DNA of 64,000 nt from assembly GCA_902789795.1 (NCBI GenBank), contig CADAPM010000002.1, positions 186,001-250,000 on the forward strand, read 5' to 3'. The stretch is from an uncultured Eubacteriales bacterium. Its GTDB lineage: Bacteria > Bacillota > Clostridia > Christensenellales > Aristaeellaceae. The notes under the pieces are model-generated. The model did no database searches. It was given only the letters and a program-made list of their open reading frames with translations, and was not told the DNA's origin. Positions 9,570 through 18,286 of this stretch are shown here, one piece after another. A program made the position numbers and the translations under genes. Position 1 is the stretch's first letter; each line of letters starts with the position of its first letter.

Positions 9570-10772
9570 TTATTTCTCATCCAGAGCCGCAACGCCGGGC
9601 AGGGTCTTGCCTTCGAGATACTCGAGGGAAGCGCCGCCGCCGGTGGAGATGTGGGTCATCTTCGCGGCCAGGCCCATCTGCTCGACCGCCGCAGCGCTGT
9701 CGCCGCCGCCGATGATGGTCACAGCCTCGCTGTCCGCCATGGCCTGCGCCACAGCCAGGGTGCCCTTGGCCAGGGTCGGGTTCTCAAACACGCCCATGGG
9801 GCCGTTCCAGACCACGGTCTTGGCAGCCTTTACGGCGTTGCCGAACAGCTCGGCGCTCTTCGGGCCGATGTCGCAGCCTTCCATATCCGCGGGGATCTTA
9901 TCGGAATCCACCACGCAGGTGTCGATGGGCGCGTCGATGGGGTTCGGGAACTCCTTCACGCACACGGTGTCGATGGGCAGGAGCAGCTTGACGCCCTTCT
10001 CCTCGGCTTTCTTCATCATGTCCTTGCAGTAGTCGATCTTGGTCTCATCCAGCAGGGACTTGCCGATCTCGTAGCCCTTGGCCTTGAGAAAGGTGAAAGC
10101 CATGCCGCCGCCGATAATCAGGGTGTCAACCTTCTCGAGCAGGTTGTTGATGACGTTCAGCTTGTCCTCGATCTTCGCGCCGCCCAGCACGGCCACGAAG
10201 GGACGGTCCGCGTTCTCCAGGGCCTTGCCCATGATGGAGAGCTCTTTGCCGATCAGGTAGCCGGCCACGTTGGGGCTCAGGAACTTGGTCACGCCCTCAG
10301 TGGAGCAGTGCGCGCGGTGGCAGGAGCCGAAAGCGTCGTCCACATAGCAGTCCGCCAGGGAAGCCAGCTCTTTGCTGAAGTCTTCGATGTTCTTGGTCTC
10401 TTCCTTGCGGAAGCGGGTGTTCTGCAGCAGCACCACGTCGCCGGGCTTCATAGCGGCCACAGCAGCCTTGGCGTTCTCGCCCACCACGTTATCGTCATTG
10501 GCGAATACCACATTCTGGCCCAGCAGCTCGGACAGGCGAACCGCCACGGGCGCCAGGGAGAACTTCTCTTCCGGGCCGTTCTTCGGCTTGCCCAGATGGC
10601 TGCACAGGATGACCTTGCCGCCGTCCGCGATCAGCTTCTTGATGGTGGGCAGGGCCGCCACGATGCGCTTGTCATTGGTGATCTTGCCGTCCTTCATGGG
10701 GACGTTGAAGTCGCAGCGGACCAGTACCCGCTTGCCGTTGACCTGAATGTCGTCGATCGTTTTCTTGGCCAT
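9570..10772 (-). CDS. pgk: Phosphoglycerate kinase
   Basis: This 400-residue PGK catalyses ATP formation from 1,3-bisphosphoglycerate. N-terminal domain motifs are [17 protein letters not shown] and NTRFRKEE. The C-terminal nucleotide domain has [20 protein letters not shown] and the hinge GGGDSAAA. The start MAKKTIDD at 10772 is preferred: it has AAGGAG 9 nt upstream, while the AUG two codons earlier sits too close to it. It is first in the pgk-tpiA-zinc-ribbon operon under the promoter at 10832-10860. No gapdh is adjacent. Confidence 0.98.
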   Translation of the reverse strand: MAKKTIDDIQVNGKRVLVRCDFNVPMKDGKITNDKRIVAALPTIKKLIADGGKVILCSHLGKPKNGPEEKFSLAPVAVRLSELLGQNVVFANDDNVVGENAKAAVAAMKPGDVVLLQNTRFRKEETKNIEDFSKELASLADCYVDDAFGSCHRAHCSTEGVTKFLSPNVAGYLIGKELSIMGKALENADRPFVAVLGGAKIEDKLNVINNLLEKVDTLIIGGGMAFTFLKAKGYEIGKSLLDETKIDYCKDMMKKAEEKGVKLLLPIDTVCVKEFPNPIDAPIDTCVVDSDKIPADMEGCDIGPKSAELFGNAVKAAKTVVWNGPMGVFENPTLAKGTLAVAQAMADSEAVTIIGGGDSAAAVEQMGLAAKMTHISTGGGASLEYLEGKTLPGVAALDEK

Positions 10773-10831
10773 GATCATACACTCCTTTTCATTAAAAAAC
10801 AGTTCAAAATCGGTTGAACGCCGATGCGTAT

Positions 10832-10860
10832 ATATTACCATAACAGTGAGAAAATAACAA
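10832..10860 (-). promoter_or_regulatory. Sigma-A promoter of the pgk-tpiA operon
   Basis: Minus-strand TTGTTA, 17 bp, TAATAT, about 60 nt upstream of the pgk start. Confidence 0.75.
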
Positions 10861-10974
10861 GTGCCGTTTCTTCCCGCCGATGAACGTTTTTTTGCATGCG
10901 GCCCAGAGCTGAGGCGTCAAAAACCTTCCATATTCTCCAAACAGCAAAAAAACCAAGAGAATGCCTGGTCCTGC

Positions 10975-11003
10975 TTGACAAAAAGCGCTTCCCGTGATAC
11001 ATT
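10975..11003 (+). promoter_or_regulatory. Sigma-A promoter of the T-box operon
   Basis: Consensus TTGACA, 17 bp, TACATT, immediately upstream of the T-box leader. The predicted start of transcription is near 11010. Confidence 0.85.
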
Positions 11004-11009
11004 ACGCCC

Positions 11010-11265
11010 ATAGCGCGTTGACGAAGTTACGTTCACGCTCCACCGCTTCCAGAGAGCCGGCATTTGGTGCAAGCCGGCAGCAGGCGGCCTGAACGGTCTC
11101 GCTTCCGAGCAGGGCATCTGAAACATGAGTAAGACGCCCCGGCACGCCCCGTTATCATGGCGAAGGATTCATTGGGATCCGTAGAGTGGTCCGCTTTCAT
11201 GGCGGGCAACTGGGGTGGTACCGCGGTTATTCCGTCCCCTGAGCACAGCTCAGAGGACGTTTTTT
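11010..11265 (+). promoter_or_regulatory. T-box riboswitch leader, probable leucine (CTC) specifier
   Basis: This is a classic T-box leader. A GACGAAGTTACG element (about 11030) opens stem I. AGAGAGCCGG...TTTGGTGCAAGCCGG (11051-11076) is the distal stem I region. The specifier segment CTC-G-CTTCCGAGC places CTC at 11098-11100, read as leucine. The T-box AACTGGGGTGGTACCGCGG (11208-11226) is the tRNA acceptor-binding bulge. The competing terminator is at 11234-11265. Uncharged tRNA-Leu should therefore switch on the two downstream genes. The T-box call is certain; the specifier is assigned by position pattern only. Confidence 0.93.
11234..11265 (+). terminator. T-box-controlled transcription terminator
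   Basis: GTCCCCTGAGC pairs with GCTCAGAGGAC (one mismatch) around loop ACA, followed by G and six U. The left arm overlaps the sequence needed for the antiterminator with the T-box motif. Confidence 0.88.
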
Positions 11266-11286
11266 ATTGCAGAAAGGACGGCAGCC

Positions 11287-12684
11287 ATGAACAAGATCAG
11301 CATCACGGACATCACGCTCCGGCGCGCGACCGAGACCGGAGCCCTGGGCTTCAAGGAGAAGCTGGAGATCGCCAAGTGCCTGGACCGCGTGAATATCAGC
11401 GCCATCGAGCTGGCCCCGCTGACCGAAAGCAAGGCGGACAGCATCTTTGTGAAGACCCTGGCCTCCCTGATCCGGAACACGACCCTGGCGCTGCCCGCCG
11501 GGCGCACGCCCGAGAGCGCCGAGCGCGCCTGGGAGGCCCTGAAGACCGCCGCCCGCGCCCGCCTGATCGTGGACGTGCCGGTATCCAGCGTGCAGATGGA
11601 GTACATCGCTCGCAAAAAGCCCGAGAAGATGCTCGAGGAGATCGACAGCCAGGTGCGCCTGTGCGCGTCCCTCTGCCCCGACGTGGAGTTCTGCGCCACC
11701 GACGCCAGCCGCGCGGACCCTGAATATCTGTACCAGGCGGTGGACACGGCCCTCAGGGCCGGCGCGGGCAGCGTGTGCCTGTGCGACACCGCCGGCGTCT
11801 TCCTGCCGGAGGAATACAAGCAGTTCCTGTGCGACCTGTATGAACACGTGCCGGCTCTTAAAGACGTGTTCGTGAAGGTGGTCTGCGACGATTCCGCGGG
11901 CCTCGCGGCGGCCTCCGCCGTGAACGCCGTCACTGTGGGCGCGGCGGGCGTCAAGACCTGCCTCATCGGCACCTCTGCCCCGCACCTGCGCACCATCTGC
12001 GGCATCTTGAGCCGCAAGGGCGACGCCCTGGGCCTCTACACCGCCGTCAAGACCACGGAGCTGGACCGCACGCTGCAGCGCATCAGCGGCTTCCTGGGCA
12101 AGCCGGACACCGGCACAGTGAGCGTCAGCTACCAGGACGACACCGTCACCTGGGACGCCACCGACTCCATCAGCGCCATCGCCGACGGCGTGCACAGCCT
12201 GGGCTATGACCTGAGCGAGGAGGAGCTCGCCAAGGTCTACGAGGAGTTCCTGCGCCTGGCCCGCAAGAAGGCCGTGAGCCGCAAGGAGCTGGACGCCATC
12301 GTGGCCGCCAGCGCCATGCAGGTGCCCGCCACCTACACGCTGGAAAGCTACGTCATCAACTCCGGCAATATCATCACCGCCACCGCCAGTTTGAAACTCA
12401 GCCACAATGGTACTTCCATTGAAGGCATCTCCGCCGGCGACGGCCCCATCGATGCGGCCTTCAAGGCCATGGAGACCGTGACGGGCCGGCACTTCGAGCT
12501 CGAGAGCTTCCTGATCGACGCCATCACCGAGGGCAAGGAGGCCATCGGCCGCGCCATCGTCAAGCTGCGCAGCGACGGCAGGCTCTATTCCGGCAGCGGC
12601 GTTTCCACCGACATCATCGGCGCTTCCATCCGCGCCTACCTGGGCGCCCTCAACAAGATCGTCTATGAGGAGAATGAAGTATGA
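11287..12684 (+). CDS. Degenerate 2-isopropylmalate synthase paralogue with intact LeuA regulatory domain
   Basis: This 465-residue protein has an HMGL/LeuA-type TIM barrel (about 1-280), a linker, and a LeuA dimer/allosteric domain (about 350-465). The regulatory domain keeps its motifs: ISAGDGPIDAAFKAME, and SGVSTDIIGASIRAYL before ALNK. The catalytic site does not. The TLRDGxQ motif reads TLRRATETG, so the metal-binding Asp is Arg13. The HxHDD metal site reads V198-V-C200-DD, so both histidines are gone. GIGERAGN is replaced by LIGTSAPHL. The family enzyme condenses acetyl-CoA with 2-ketoisovalerate using a divalent metal, so this copy is probably not a synthase and may sense leucine (inference). 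The start has GAAAGGACGG upstream. It lies behind the T-box and overlaps the next gene by ATGA. Confidence 0.88.
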   Translation: MNKISITDITLRRATETGALGFKEKLEIAKCLDRVNISAIELAPLTESKADSIFVKTLASLIRNTTLALPAGRTPESAERAWEALKTAARARLIVDVPVSSVQMEYIARKKPEKMLEEIDSQVRLCASLCPDVEFCATDASRADPEYLYQAVDTALRAGAGSVCLCDTAGVFLPEEYKQFLCDLYEHVPALKDVFVKVVCDDSAGLAAASAVNAVTVGAAGVKTCLIGTSAPHLRTICGILSRKGDALGLYTAVKTTELDRTLQRISGFLGKPDTGTVSVSYQDDTVTWDATDSISAIADGVHSLGYDLSEEELAKVYEEFLRLARKKAVSRKELDAIVAASAMQVPATYTLESYVINSGNIITATASLKLSHNGTSIEGISAGDGPIDAAFKAMETVTGRHFELESFLIDAITEGKEAIGRAIVKLRSDGRLYSGSGVSTDIIGASIRAYLGALNKIVYEENEV

Positions 12685-15188
12685 GGCTCAGTTTTTCGAC
12701 CAAGGGCTGGCACGACGCCTCCTGGGAGGACTTTTTGACCGCGGCTCAGGACCTGGGCTTTGAGGGCATCGAGATCCATAACCTCAACGCCGCCGCCATG
12801 CAGAAGAAAGGCGCGCCCGCCGATAAGCAAGCCTCCGCCGCGGTGTACCGCGCGCTCTACGACCGGCACCTCTCCGTGCCCTGCATCAACGTGGCCGGCG
12901 ACCTCTGCGACCGGGCCGGGCAGGAGTCCCTCTTTGAGGAGATCTCCGCCTGCATCGACGCGGCCAAGCGCCTGCACGCGCCTTTCGTGCGCCTGCACAC
13001 CGTGCGCACCGGGGAGAACTTTGACGAAGCCCTGGTCCGCGAAGCCCTGGCCTACGCGCTGCCGAAGGCCGAGCAGGCCGACGTGGTGCTTTTGATCGAG
13101 ACCATGGGCGCGTATGCCGATACCGCGCGCCTGCGCGAGCTCCTGGACGGCTACGCCGACGACCGGCTGGCCGCCCTCTGGGACTTCCATTTCCCCTATC
13201 GGATGCACGGCGAGACCGCGCAGGTGACGGTCACGAACCTGGGCGCGTACATCCGCCACGTGCACATCAAGGACTCCCTGGTCCAGGCTGACGGCGAGCT
13301 CAGCTATCAGCTGATCGGCGAGGGCGACCTGCCCGTGGATCCGCTGATGAAGGCCCTGGACTCGGTGGACTATGACGGCTTCGTCTCTCTCGAGTGGGAC
13401 CCCGCCTGGCTGCCGGAGCTGACCGACATGACGGTGATCTTCGCCCATTTCAGCAGCTTCATGTCCCGCTTCGGCCAGGAGGAGGAGAAGAAGTCCCTCT
13501 ACTACAACAAGCTGCACACGGGCAACTACGTCTGGCCCAAGGAAGCGCTGATCAACTGCACCTTCTCCCAGGTGCTGGACCGCATGGTCGAGGAGTTTCC
13601 GGACCAGTACGCCTTCAAGTACACGACCCTGGATTACACCCGCACCTACAGCCAGTTCCGCGACGACGTGGATGAGTGCGCCCGGGCGCTGATCTCCCTG
13701 GGTGTGCGCGCCGGGAGCAAGGTGGCTGTCTGGGCCACCAACATCCCGGCCTGGTACATCACCTTCTGGGCCACCACCAAGCTGGGCGCGGTACTGGTGA
13801 CGGTGAACACCGCTTACAAGATCCATGAGATCGAATACCTGCTCCGGCAGAGTGACACCCATACCCTGGTGATGATCGAGCGCAGCCAGGATTCCGACTA
13901 CGCCGCCAGCATCCGGGAGCTTTGCCCCGAGCTCGAGCATACGGCCCCGGGCGCGCAGCTGCACGCCAAGCGCCTGCCCTTCCTGCGCAACGTGGTCACC
14001 GTGGGCTTCAAGATGCCCGGCTGCATGACCTGGGAGCAGATGCTGACCCGTGCCAGTGCCGTGCCCGTGGAGCAGCTGCACCGCATGGCCGCCCGGGTGG
14101 ACATCCACGACGTGTGCAACATGCAGTATACCAGCGGCACCACCGGCTTCCCCAAGGGCGTCATGCTGACCCACCACGCGGTGGTCAACAACGGCAAGTG
14201 CATCGGCGACCGCATGGATCTCTCCACCGCCGACCGCATGATGATCCAGGTGCCCATGTTCCACTGCTTCGGCATGGTGCTGGCCATGACCGCCTCCATG
14301 ACCCATGGCGCGACCCTTTGCCCGCTGCCCTATTTCAGCGCGCGCAATGCCCTGGCCTGCATCAATCAGGAGCGCATTACCGCCTTCCACGGCGTGCCCA
14401 CCATGTTTATTGCCATGTTCAACCACCCGGACTACCGCAAGACGGATTTCAGCCACATGCGCACAGGCATCATGGCCGGCGCGGGCTGCCCGCCCGAACT
14501 CATGAAGCGCGCCGCGCGGCCCGACGAGATGAACATGCGCGGCATCGTGTCCGTCTACGGCGAGACCGAGTCCGCCCCCGGCGATACCATGAGCGAGCTG
14601 GACGACCCGCTGGACGAGCGCTGCGAGACCGTGGGCCGCGCCTTCCCGCACGTGGAGTGCAAGATCATCGACCCCGAGACCGGCGAGGACTGCCCGGACA
14701 ACGTGAACGGCGAGTTCGTGGCCCGGGGCTACAACCTGATGAAGGGCTATTACAAGATGCCCGAGGCCACCGCCGCCGCCATCGACAAGGACGGCTGGCT
14801 GCACACCGGCGACCTGGCCTGCCGCCTGCCCAACGGCACCTACAAGATCACCGGCCGCCTCAAGGACATGATCATCCGCGGCGGCGAGAACATCTACCCG
14901 AAAGAGATCGAGGAGTTCATCTACACCCATCCCGCCGTGCAGGACGTGCAGGTGATCGCCGTGCCGGACAAGCAGTACGGCGAGGAGATCTGCGCCTGCG
15001 TGATCCTGAAGGACGGCCAAACCCTCACCGAGGACGAGCTCAAAGACTACATGCGCAGCCACATGGCCCGCCACAAGGTCCCCCGCTACGTCTGGTTCAT
15101 GCCCGCCTTCCCCATGAACGCTGCGGGAAAGATACTCAAGTACAAGATGAGGGAGGAAGCGGCGGCGAGGTTCACACAAGAGCGATGA
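12681..15188 (+). CDS. Xylose-isomerase-like TIM barrel fused to AMP-dependent acyl-CoA synthetase
   Basis: This 835-residue protein has two enzymes. Residues 1-270 are a sugar-phosphate isomerase/epimerase-type (AP-endonuclease-2 superfamily) barrel with its metal ligands visible in LLIETMG, WDFHFP, HVHIKD and SLEWDP. Residues 290-835 are an ANL-family acid-CoA ligase: P-loop YTSGTTGFPKG from residue 483, VYGETES, WLHTGDLACR, GRLKDMIIRGGENIYPKEIE, and the C-terminal catalytic lysine K817 in NAAGKILKYK. It most resembles medium-chain or fatty acyl-CoA synthetases (FadD/FACS). The AUG overlaps the preceding stop (ATGA), so it is translated with the LeuA paralogue under T-box control. Both halves look catalytically intact. 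The substrates are unknown; the leucine link suggests a branched-chain acid (inference). Confidence 0.9.
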   Translation: MRLSFSTKGWHDASWEDFLTAAQDLGFEGIEIHNLNAAAMQKKGAPADKQASAAVYRALYDRHLSVPCINVAGDLCDRAGQESLFEEISACIDAAKRLHAPFVRLHTVRTGENFDEALVREALAYALPKAEQADVVLLIETMGAYADTARLRELLDGYADDRLAALWDFHFPYRMHGETAQVTVTNLGAYIRHVHIKDSLVQADGELSYQLIGEGDLPVDPLMKALDSVDYDGFVSLEWDPAWLPELTDMTVIFAHFSSFMSRFGQEEEKKSLYYNKLHTGNYVWPKEALINCTFSQVLDRMVEEFPDQYAFKYTTLDYTRTYSQFRDDVDECARALISLGVRAGSKVAVWATNIPAWYITFWATTKLGAVLVTVNTAYKIHEIEYLLRQSDTHTLVMIERSQDSDYAASIRELCPELEHTAPGAQLHAKRLPFLRNVVTVGFKMPGCMTWEQMLTRASAVPVEQLHRMAARVDIHDVCNMQYTSGTTGFPKGVMLTHHAVVNNGKCIGDRMDLSTADRMMIQVPMFHCFGMVLAMTASMTHGATLCPLPYFSARNALACINQERITAFHGVPTMFIAMFNHPDYRKTDFSHMRTGIMAGAGCPPELMKRAARPDEMNMRGIVSVYGETESAPGDTMSELDDPLDERCETVGRAFPHVECKIIDPETGEDCPDNVNGEFVARGYNLMKGYYKMPEATAAAIDKDGWLHTGDLACRLPNGTYKITGRLKDMIIRGGENIYPKEIEEFIYTHPAVQDVQVIAVPDKQYGEEICACVILKDGQTLTEDELKDYMRSHMARHKVPRYVWFMPAFPMNAAGKILKYKMREEAAARFTQER

Positions 15189-15194
15189 GAAAAT

Positions 15195-15396
15195 AGTGAG
15201 CAATGAGGAATGAGGAGTGAGGAGTTGTGGAAGAAACTCCTCCACTGCGTTACGGAGTATTCTTCAATTGTTGCGGTGCTACGCGCGATATGGTATATCG
15301 CGTGCCAAAGGCACGCCACAACAATTGAACAAATGCCAGAGCGAAGCGGCGGCATTTGCACCTGAACTCCTCACTCCTACCTCCTAACTCCTCACT
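15195..15396. mobile_element. MITE-like element, family B copy 2
   Basis: This 202-bp element has 32-bp imperfect terminal inverted repeats: 15195-15226 (AGTGAG...GTGAGGAGTT) and 15365-15396 (AACTCCTCAC...CTCACT). It shares the core GCGAAGCGGCGGCATTTGCA and the right end with the copy at 7969-8153. It is non-coding and lies just behind the ACS fusion gene. Confidence 0.75.
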
Positions 15397-15432
15397 TGCC
15401 AACACATTGTCTTTTCTTCAACACAACAAAAT

Positions 15433-15485
15433 AAAGGCCCGCCACAATCCCGAATGGATCTCATTCGTTCTGTGGCGGGCCTTTT
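15433..15485 (-). terminator. Bidirectional terminator between the T-box operon and pnp
   Basis: A long stem AAAGGCCCGCCACA / TGTGGCGGGCCTTT encloses a 24-nt loop. It ends in UUUAUUUU on the minus strand (pnp) and in UUUU on the plus strand. Confidence 0.85.
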
Positions 15486-15494
15486 CAATCAAGC

Positions 15495-17648
15495 TTACTT
15501 GCCGTCCCTGCGCGGCGGGCGGGTGCGCTCGGAGCGCTCTCCGCTGTGCTGCTGGGGCTGACGCTCGTAGACCATGTCGTTGCGGATCAGGTTCACGCGG
15601 CCCTGAGAGTCGATCTCGCTGACCTTGACCTCGATCTCATCGCCGATGGAGAGCACGTCCTCCACCTTCTCCACGCGGTGATTGGCCAGCTTGGAGATGT
15701 GCAGCATGCCGTCCTTGCCGGGCAGCAGCTCCAGGAAGGCGCCGAAGTTCATGATGCGGACCACCTTGCCGGTGTACACATCGCCCACTTCGATGTCCTT
15801 CGCGATGCCCTCGATGATGCGGCGGGCCTTATCGGCAGCCGCCTGGTCGGGCGTGGAGATGAAGACGCGGCCGTCGTCCTCGATGTCGATCTTGACGCCG
15901 GTGTCATCAATGATCTTGTTGATCATCTTGCCGCGCGGGCCGATGACCTCGCTGATCTTCTCAGGATTGATGGTGAACTGGATGATCTTGGGCGCGTAGG
16001 GGCTGAGCTGCTCGCGCGGACGTGGCAGGGTGTCCAGCATGATGCCCAGGATGTGCAGGCGGCCACGCAGGGCCTGGCCCAGCGCCGCGGACAGGATCTC
16101 GCGGTTGATGCCCTTGATCTTGATGTCCATCTGGATTGCGGTGATGCCGTTCATGGTGCCCGCCACCTTGAAGTCCATATCACCCAGGAAGTCTTCCAGG
16201 CCCTGGATGTCGGTGAGGATTGCGATCTTGCCGCTCTCCGCATCCTGGATCAGGCCCATAGCCACACCGGCGACCGGCGCGTGGATCGGCACGCCCGCGT
16301 CCATCAGGGACAGGGTGCTGCCGCAAACGCTGGCCATGGAGGAAGAACCGTTGCTGCTCAGGATCTCGCTGACCAGACGCAGCGCGTACGGGAACTCCGC
16401 TTCGGTGGGGATCACGGGCAGCAGAGCGCGCTCTGCCAGGGCGCCGTGGCCGATCTCGCGGCGGTTGGCGGAACGGGAACGGCCCGCTTCACCGGTCGCA
16501 AAGGAAGGCATGTTGTAGTGATGGATATAGCGCTTGCTGGTCTCGCCCACCAGGCCGTCCAGCTGCTGCGCTTCGCTGATGGAGCCCAGGGTGGTCACGG
16601 TCAGGGCCTGGGTCTCGCCGCGGGTGAAGACCGCGCTGCCGTGGGTGCGCGGCAGGACGCCGACTTCGCACCAGATGGGGCGGATCTCCTCGACCTTGCG
16701 GCCATCGGGACGGATGCCCTCGTCCAGGATCTTGCGGCGCATGACTTCCTTGTTCAGGTAGTACAGGGCGTCCGCGATCTCGCTTTCACGGCCCGGGAAG
16801 GTCTCGGCCAGGTGGCTGACCACGTCTTCCTTGACCTCGGCTTCGCGCTCCTGGCGCTCCTTGCGCACATAGGTCTCATAGACCCACTTGCACTTGTCCA
16901 GCGCGTACTCGCGCACAGCCGCCTTCACATCGTCGCCGGTGGTCACGATCGGGAAATCAGACTTCGGTTTGCCGATCTCTTCCACGATCTTGTTCTGGAA
17001 CTCGACGAGCTCCTTGATGCCCTGATGCGCGTACAGGATCGCGTCCATCATGGCGTCTTCGCTGACTTCGTTGGCGCCCGCTTCCACCATCATGATGGCG
17101 TCATGGGTGCCGGCCACGGTCACGTGCATATCGCTCTGGGCGCTCTGGGCCTCGGTGGGGTTCATCACCAGCTCGCCGTTCACACGGCCGATGACCACAG
17201 CGCCGGTGGGGCCGCCCCACGGGATGTTGCTGACAGCCAGCGCCACGGAGGAGCCGATCATGGCCGGGAATTCCGGAGGATTATCCGGCTCCACGGACAG
17301 GGTGGTCACCACGACCTGCACGTCGTTGCGCATGCCCTTGTTGAACAGGGGGCGCAGCGGGCGGTCGATCAGGCGGCAGGTCAGGGTCGCCTTTTCAGTG
17401 GGCCGGCCTTCGCGCTTGATGAAGCCGCCGGGGATCTTGCCCACGGAGTACTGCTTTTCTTCAAAGTCCACGCTCAGGGGGAAGAAATCCGTGCCCTCGC
17501 GGGGAGCGGCAGAGGCGGTCGCGGTGACCAGCACCACGGTCTCGCCATAGCGGACCACGACGGAGCCGCCGGCCTGCTGAGCATACTTGCCGAACTCGAG
17601 GCTCAGCTTCCTGCCAGCGAAATCCATTGAATAAACTTTGTAATCCAT
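15495..17648 (-). CDS. pnp: Polyribonucleotide nucleotidyltransferase (PNPase)
   Basis: This 717-residue phosphorolytic 3'-5' exoribonuclease of the RNA degradosome has two RNase PH domains (about 5-230 and 310-550). Motifs are FFPLSVDFEEKQYSVGKIPGG-type and GQALRGRLHILGIM. A KH domain follows (IGPRGKMINKIIDDTGVKIDIEDDG region, about 560-620), then an S1 domain (about 625-695, GKVVRIMNFGAFLELLPGKDG region) and a basic disordered tail rich in Arg and Pro. The AUG at 17648 is chosen because GAAAGGT lies about 6 nt upstream and it gives the usual MDYKVYSMDFAGR start. It follows rpsO, the conserved order, with a hairpin between them. Confidence 0.97.
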   Translation of the reverse strand: MDYKVYSMDFAGRKLSLEFGKYAQQAGGSVVVRYGETVVLVTATASAAPREGTDFFPLSVDFEEKQYSVGKIPGGFIKREGRPTEKATLTCRLIDRPLRPLFNKGMRNDVQVVVTTLSVEPDNPPEFPAMIGSSVALAVSNIPWGGPTGAVVIGRVNGELVMNPTEAQSAQSDMHVTVAGTHDAIMMVEAGANEVSEDAMMDAILYAHQGIKELVEFQNKIVEEIGKPKSDFPIVTTGDDVKAAVREYALDKCKWVYETYVRKERQEREAEVKEDVVSHLAETFPGRESEIADALYYLNKEVMRRKILDEGIRPDGRKVEEIRPIWCEVGVLPRTHGSAVFTRGETQALTVTTLGSISEAQQLDGLVGETSKRYIHHYNMPSFATGEAGRSRSANRREIGHGALAERALLPVIPTEAEFPYALRLVSEILSSNGSSSMASVCGSTLSLMDAGVPIHAPVAGVAMGLIQDAESGKIAILTDIQGLEDFLGDMDFKVAGTMNGITAIQMDIKIKGINREILSAALGQALRGRLHILGIMLDTLPRPREQLSPYAPKIIQFTINPEKISEVIGPRGKMINKIIDDTGVKIDIEDDGRVFISTPDQAAADKARRIIEGIAKDIEVGDVYTGKVVRIMNFGAFLELLPGKDGMLHISKLANHRVEKVEDVLSIGDEIEVKVSEIDSQGRVNLIRNDMVYERQPQQHSGERSERTRPPRRDGK

Positions 17649-17704
17649 TCTTCTACCTTTCACCTTCCCTGGTCATCCGGTCAATCCCGGATACAACCAA
17701 TAAC

Positions 17705-17729
17705 AGGCTACCGGCAAAGCCGATAGCCT
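17705..17729 (-). terminator. rpsO-pnp intercistronic hairpin
   Basis: Minus-strand AGGCTATCGGC pairs with GCCGGTAGCCT around UUU. It is followed by GUUAUU only, so it is probably a weak terminator or RNase processing site in the rpsO-pnp transcript. Confidence 0.6.
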
Positions 17730-17742
17730 ATTTCCATGACTC

Positions 17743-18006
17743 TTATTTACGCAGGTTCAGCTGCGCGATCAGGGTACGATAGCGCTCGATGTCCGTCTTC
17801 TTCAGGTATTCCAGCAGGCCGCGGCGCTGACCGACCATCAGCAGCAGACCACGGCGGCTGTGGTGGTCCTTCTTGTTGAGCTTCAGGTGCTCGTTCAGGT
17901 GGTTGATGCGTTCGGTCAGAATCGCGACCTGAACTTCGGGGGAACCGGTGTCACCCTCGTGACGGGCATAAGTGTTGATGATTTCCTGTTTGAGAGCCTT
18001 GTCCAT
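17743..18006 (-). CDS. rpsO: 30S ribosomal protein S15
   Basis: This 87-residue S15 has the diagnostic core [20 protein letters not shown], then [19 protein letters not shown] and [12 protein letters not shown]. It binds the central domain of 16S rRNA and nucleates platform assembly. It has a perfect AAAGGAGG site upstream, its own promoter (18104-18132) and pnp downstream. S15 often represses its own mRNA through the leader; the leader here is about 85 nt and can fold (CATTCG/CGAATG enclosing GCGG/CCGC), which fits such control but is not proven. Confidence 0.98.
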   Translation of the reverse strand: MDKALKQEIINTYARHEGDTGSPEVQVAILTERINHLNEHLKLNKKDHHSRRGLLLMVGQRRGLLEYLKKTDIERYRTLIAQLNLRK

Positions 18007-18103
18007 AATAATGAACCTCCTTTAATTTCTGGCAATCGCCATTCACTGAGCATTCGGCGGAGGACCGCAAAACCAAGCGAATGGTTCATGAGCCACAAAA
18101 AAT

Positions 18104-18132
18104 ATATTAACATAACCGAATAATTTTGTAAA
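18104..18132 (-). promoter_or_regulatory. Sigma-A promoter of rpsO-pnp
   Basis: Minus-strand TTTACA, 17 bp, TAATAT, in an AT-rich stretch about 100 nt upstream of rpsO. Confidence 0.8.
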
Positions 18133-18215
18133 CTGTTTTTCGTCTGTTTTTTTCACATTTTTCCGGGGAAAATAACATTCGATCTGAATCGCGACGCAAT
18201 CCCCCGCCCGCACGA

Positions 18216-18252
18216 GAAAAGCCGCCGGGATCCGGGATGGATCTCAGCGGCT
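18216..18252 (-). terminator. Terminator of the oxaloacetate decarboxylase operon
   Basis: On the minus strand AGCCGCTGAGATCC pairs with GGATCCCGGCGGCT (two mismatches) and is followed by UUUCUCG. It lies just downstream of oadB. Confidence 0.75.
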
Positions 18253-18286
18253 CGTAATAGCTTATTTGAAGTTATTCCGCAGCCGA

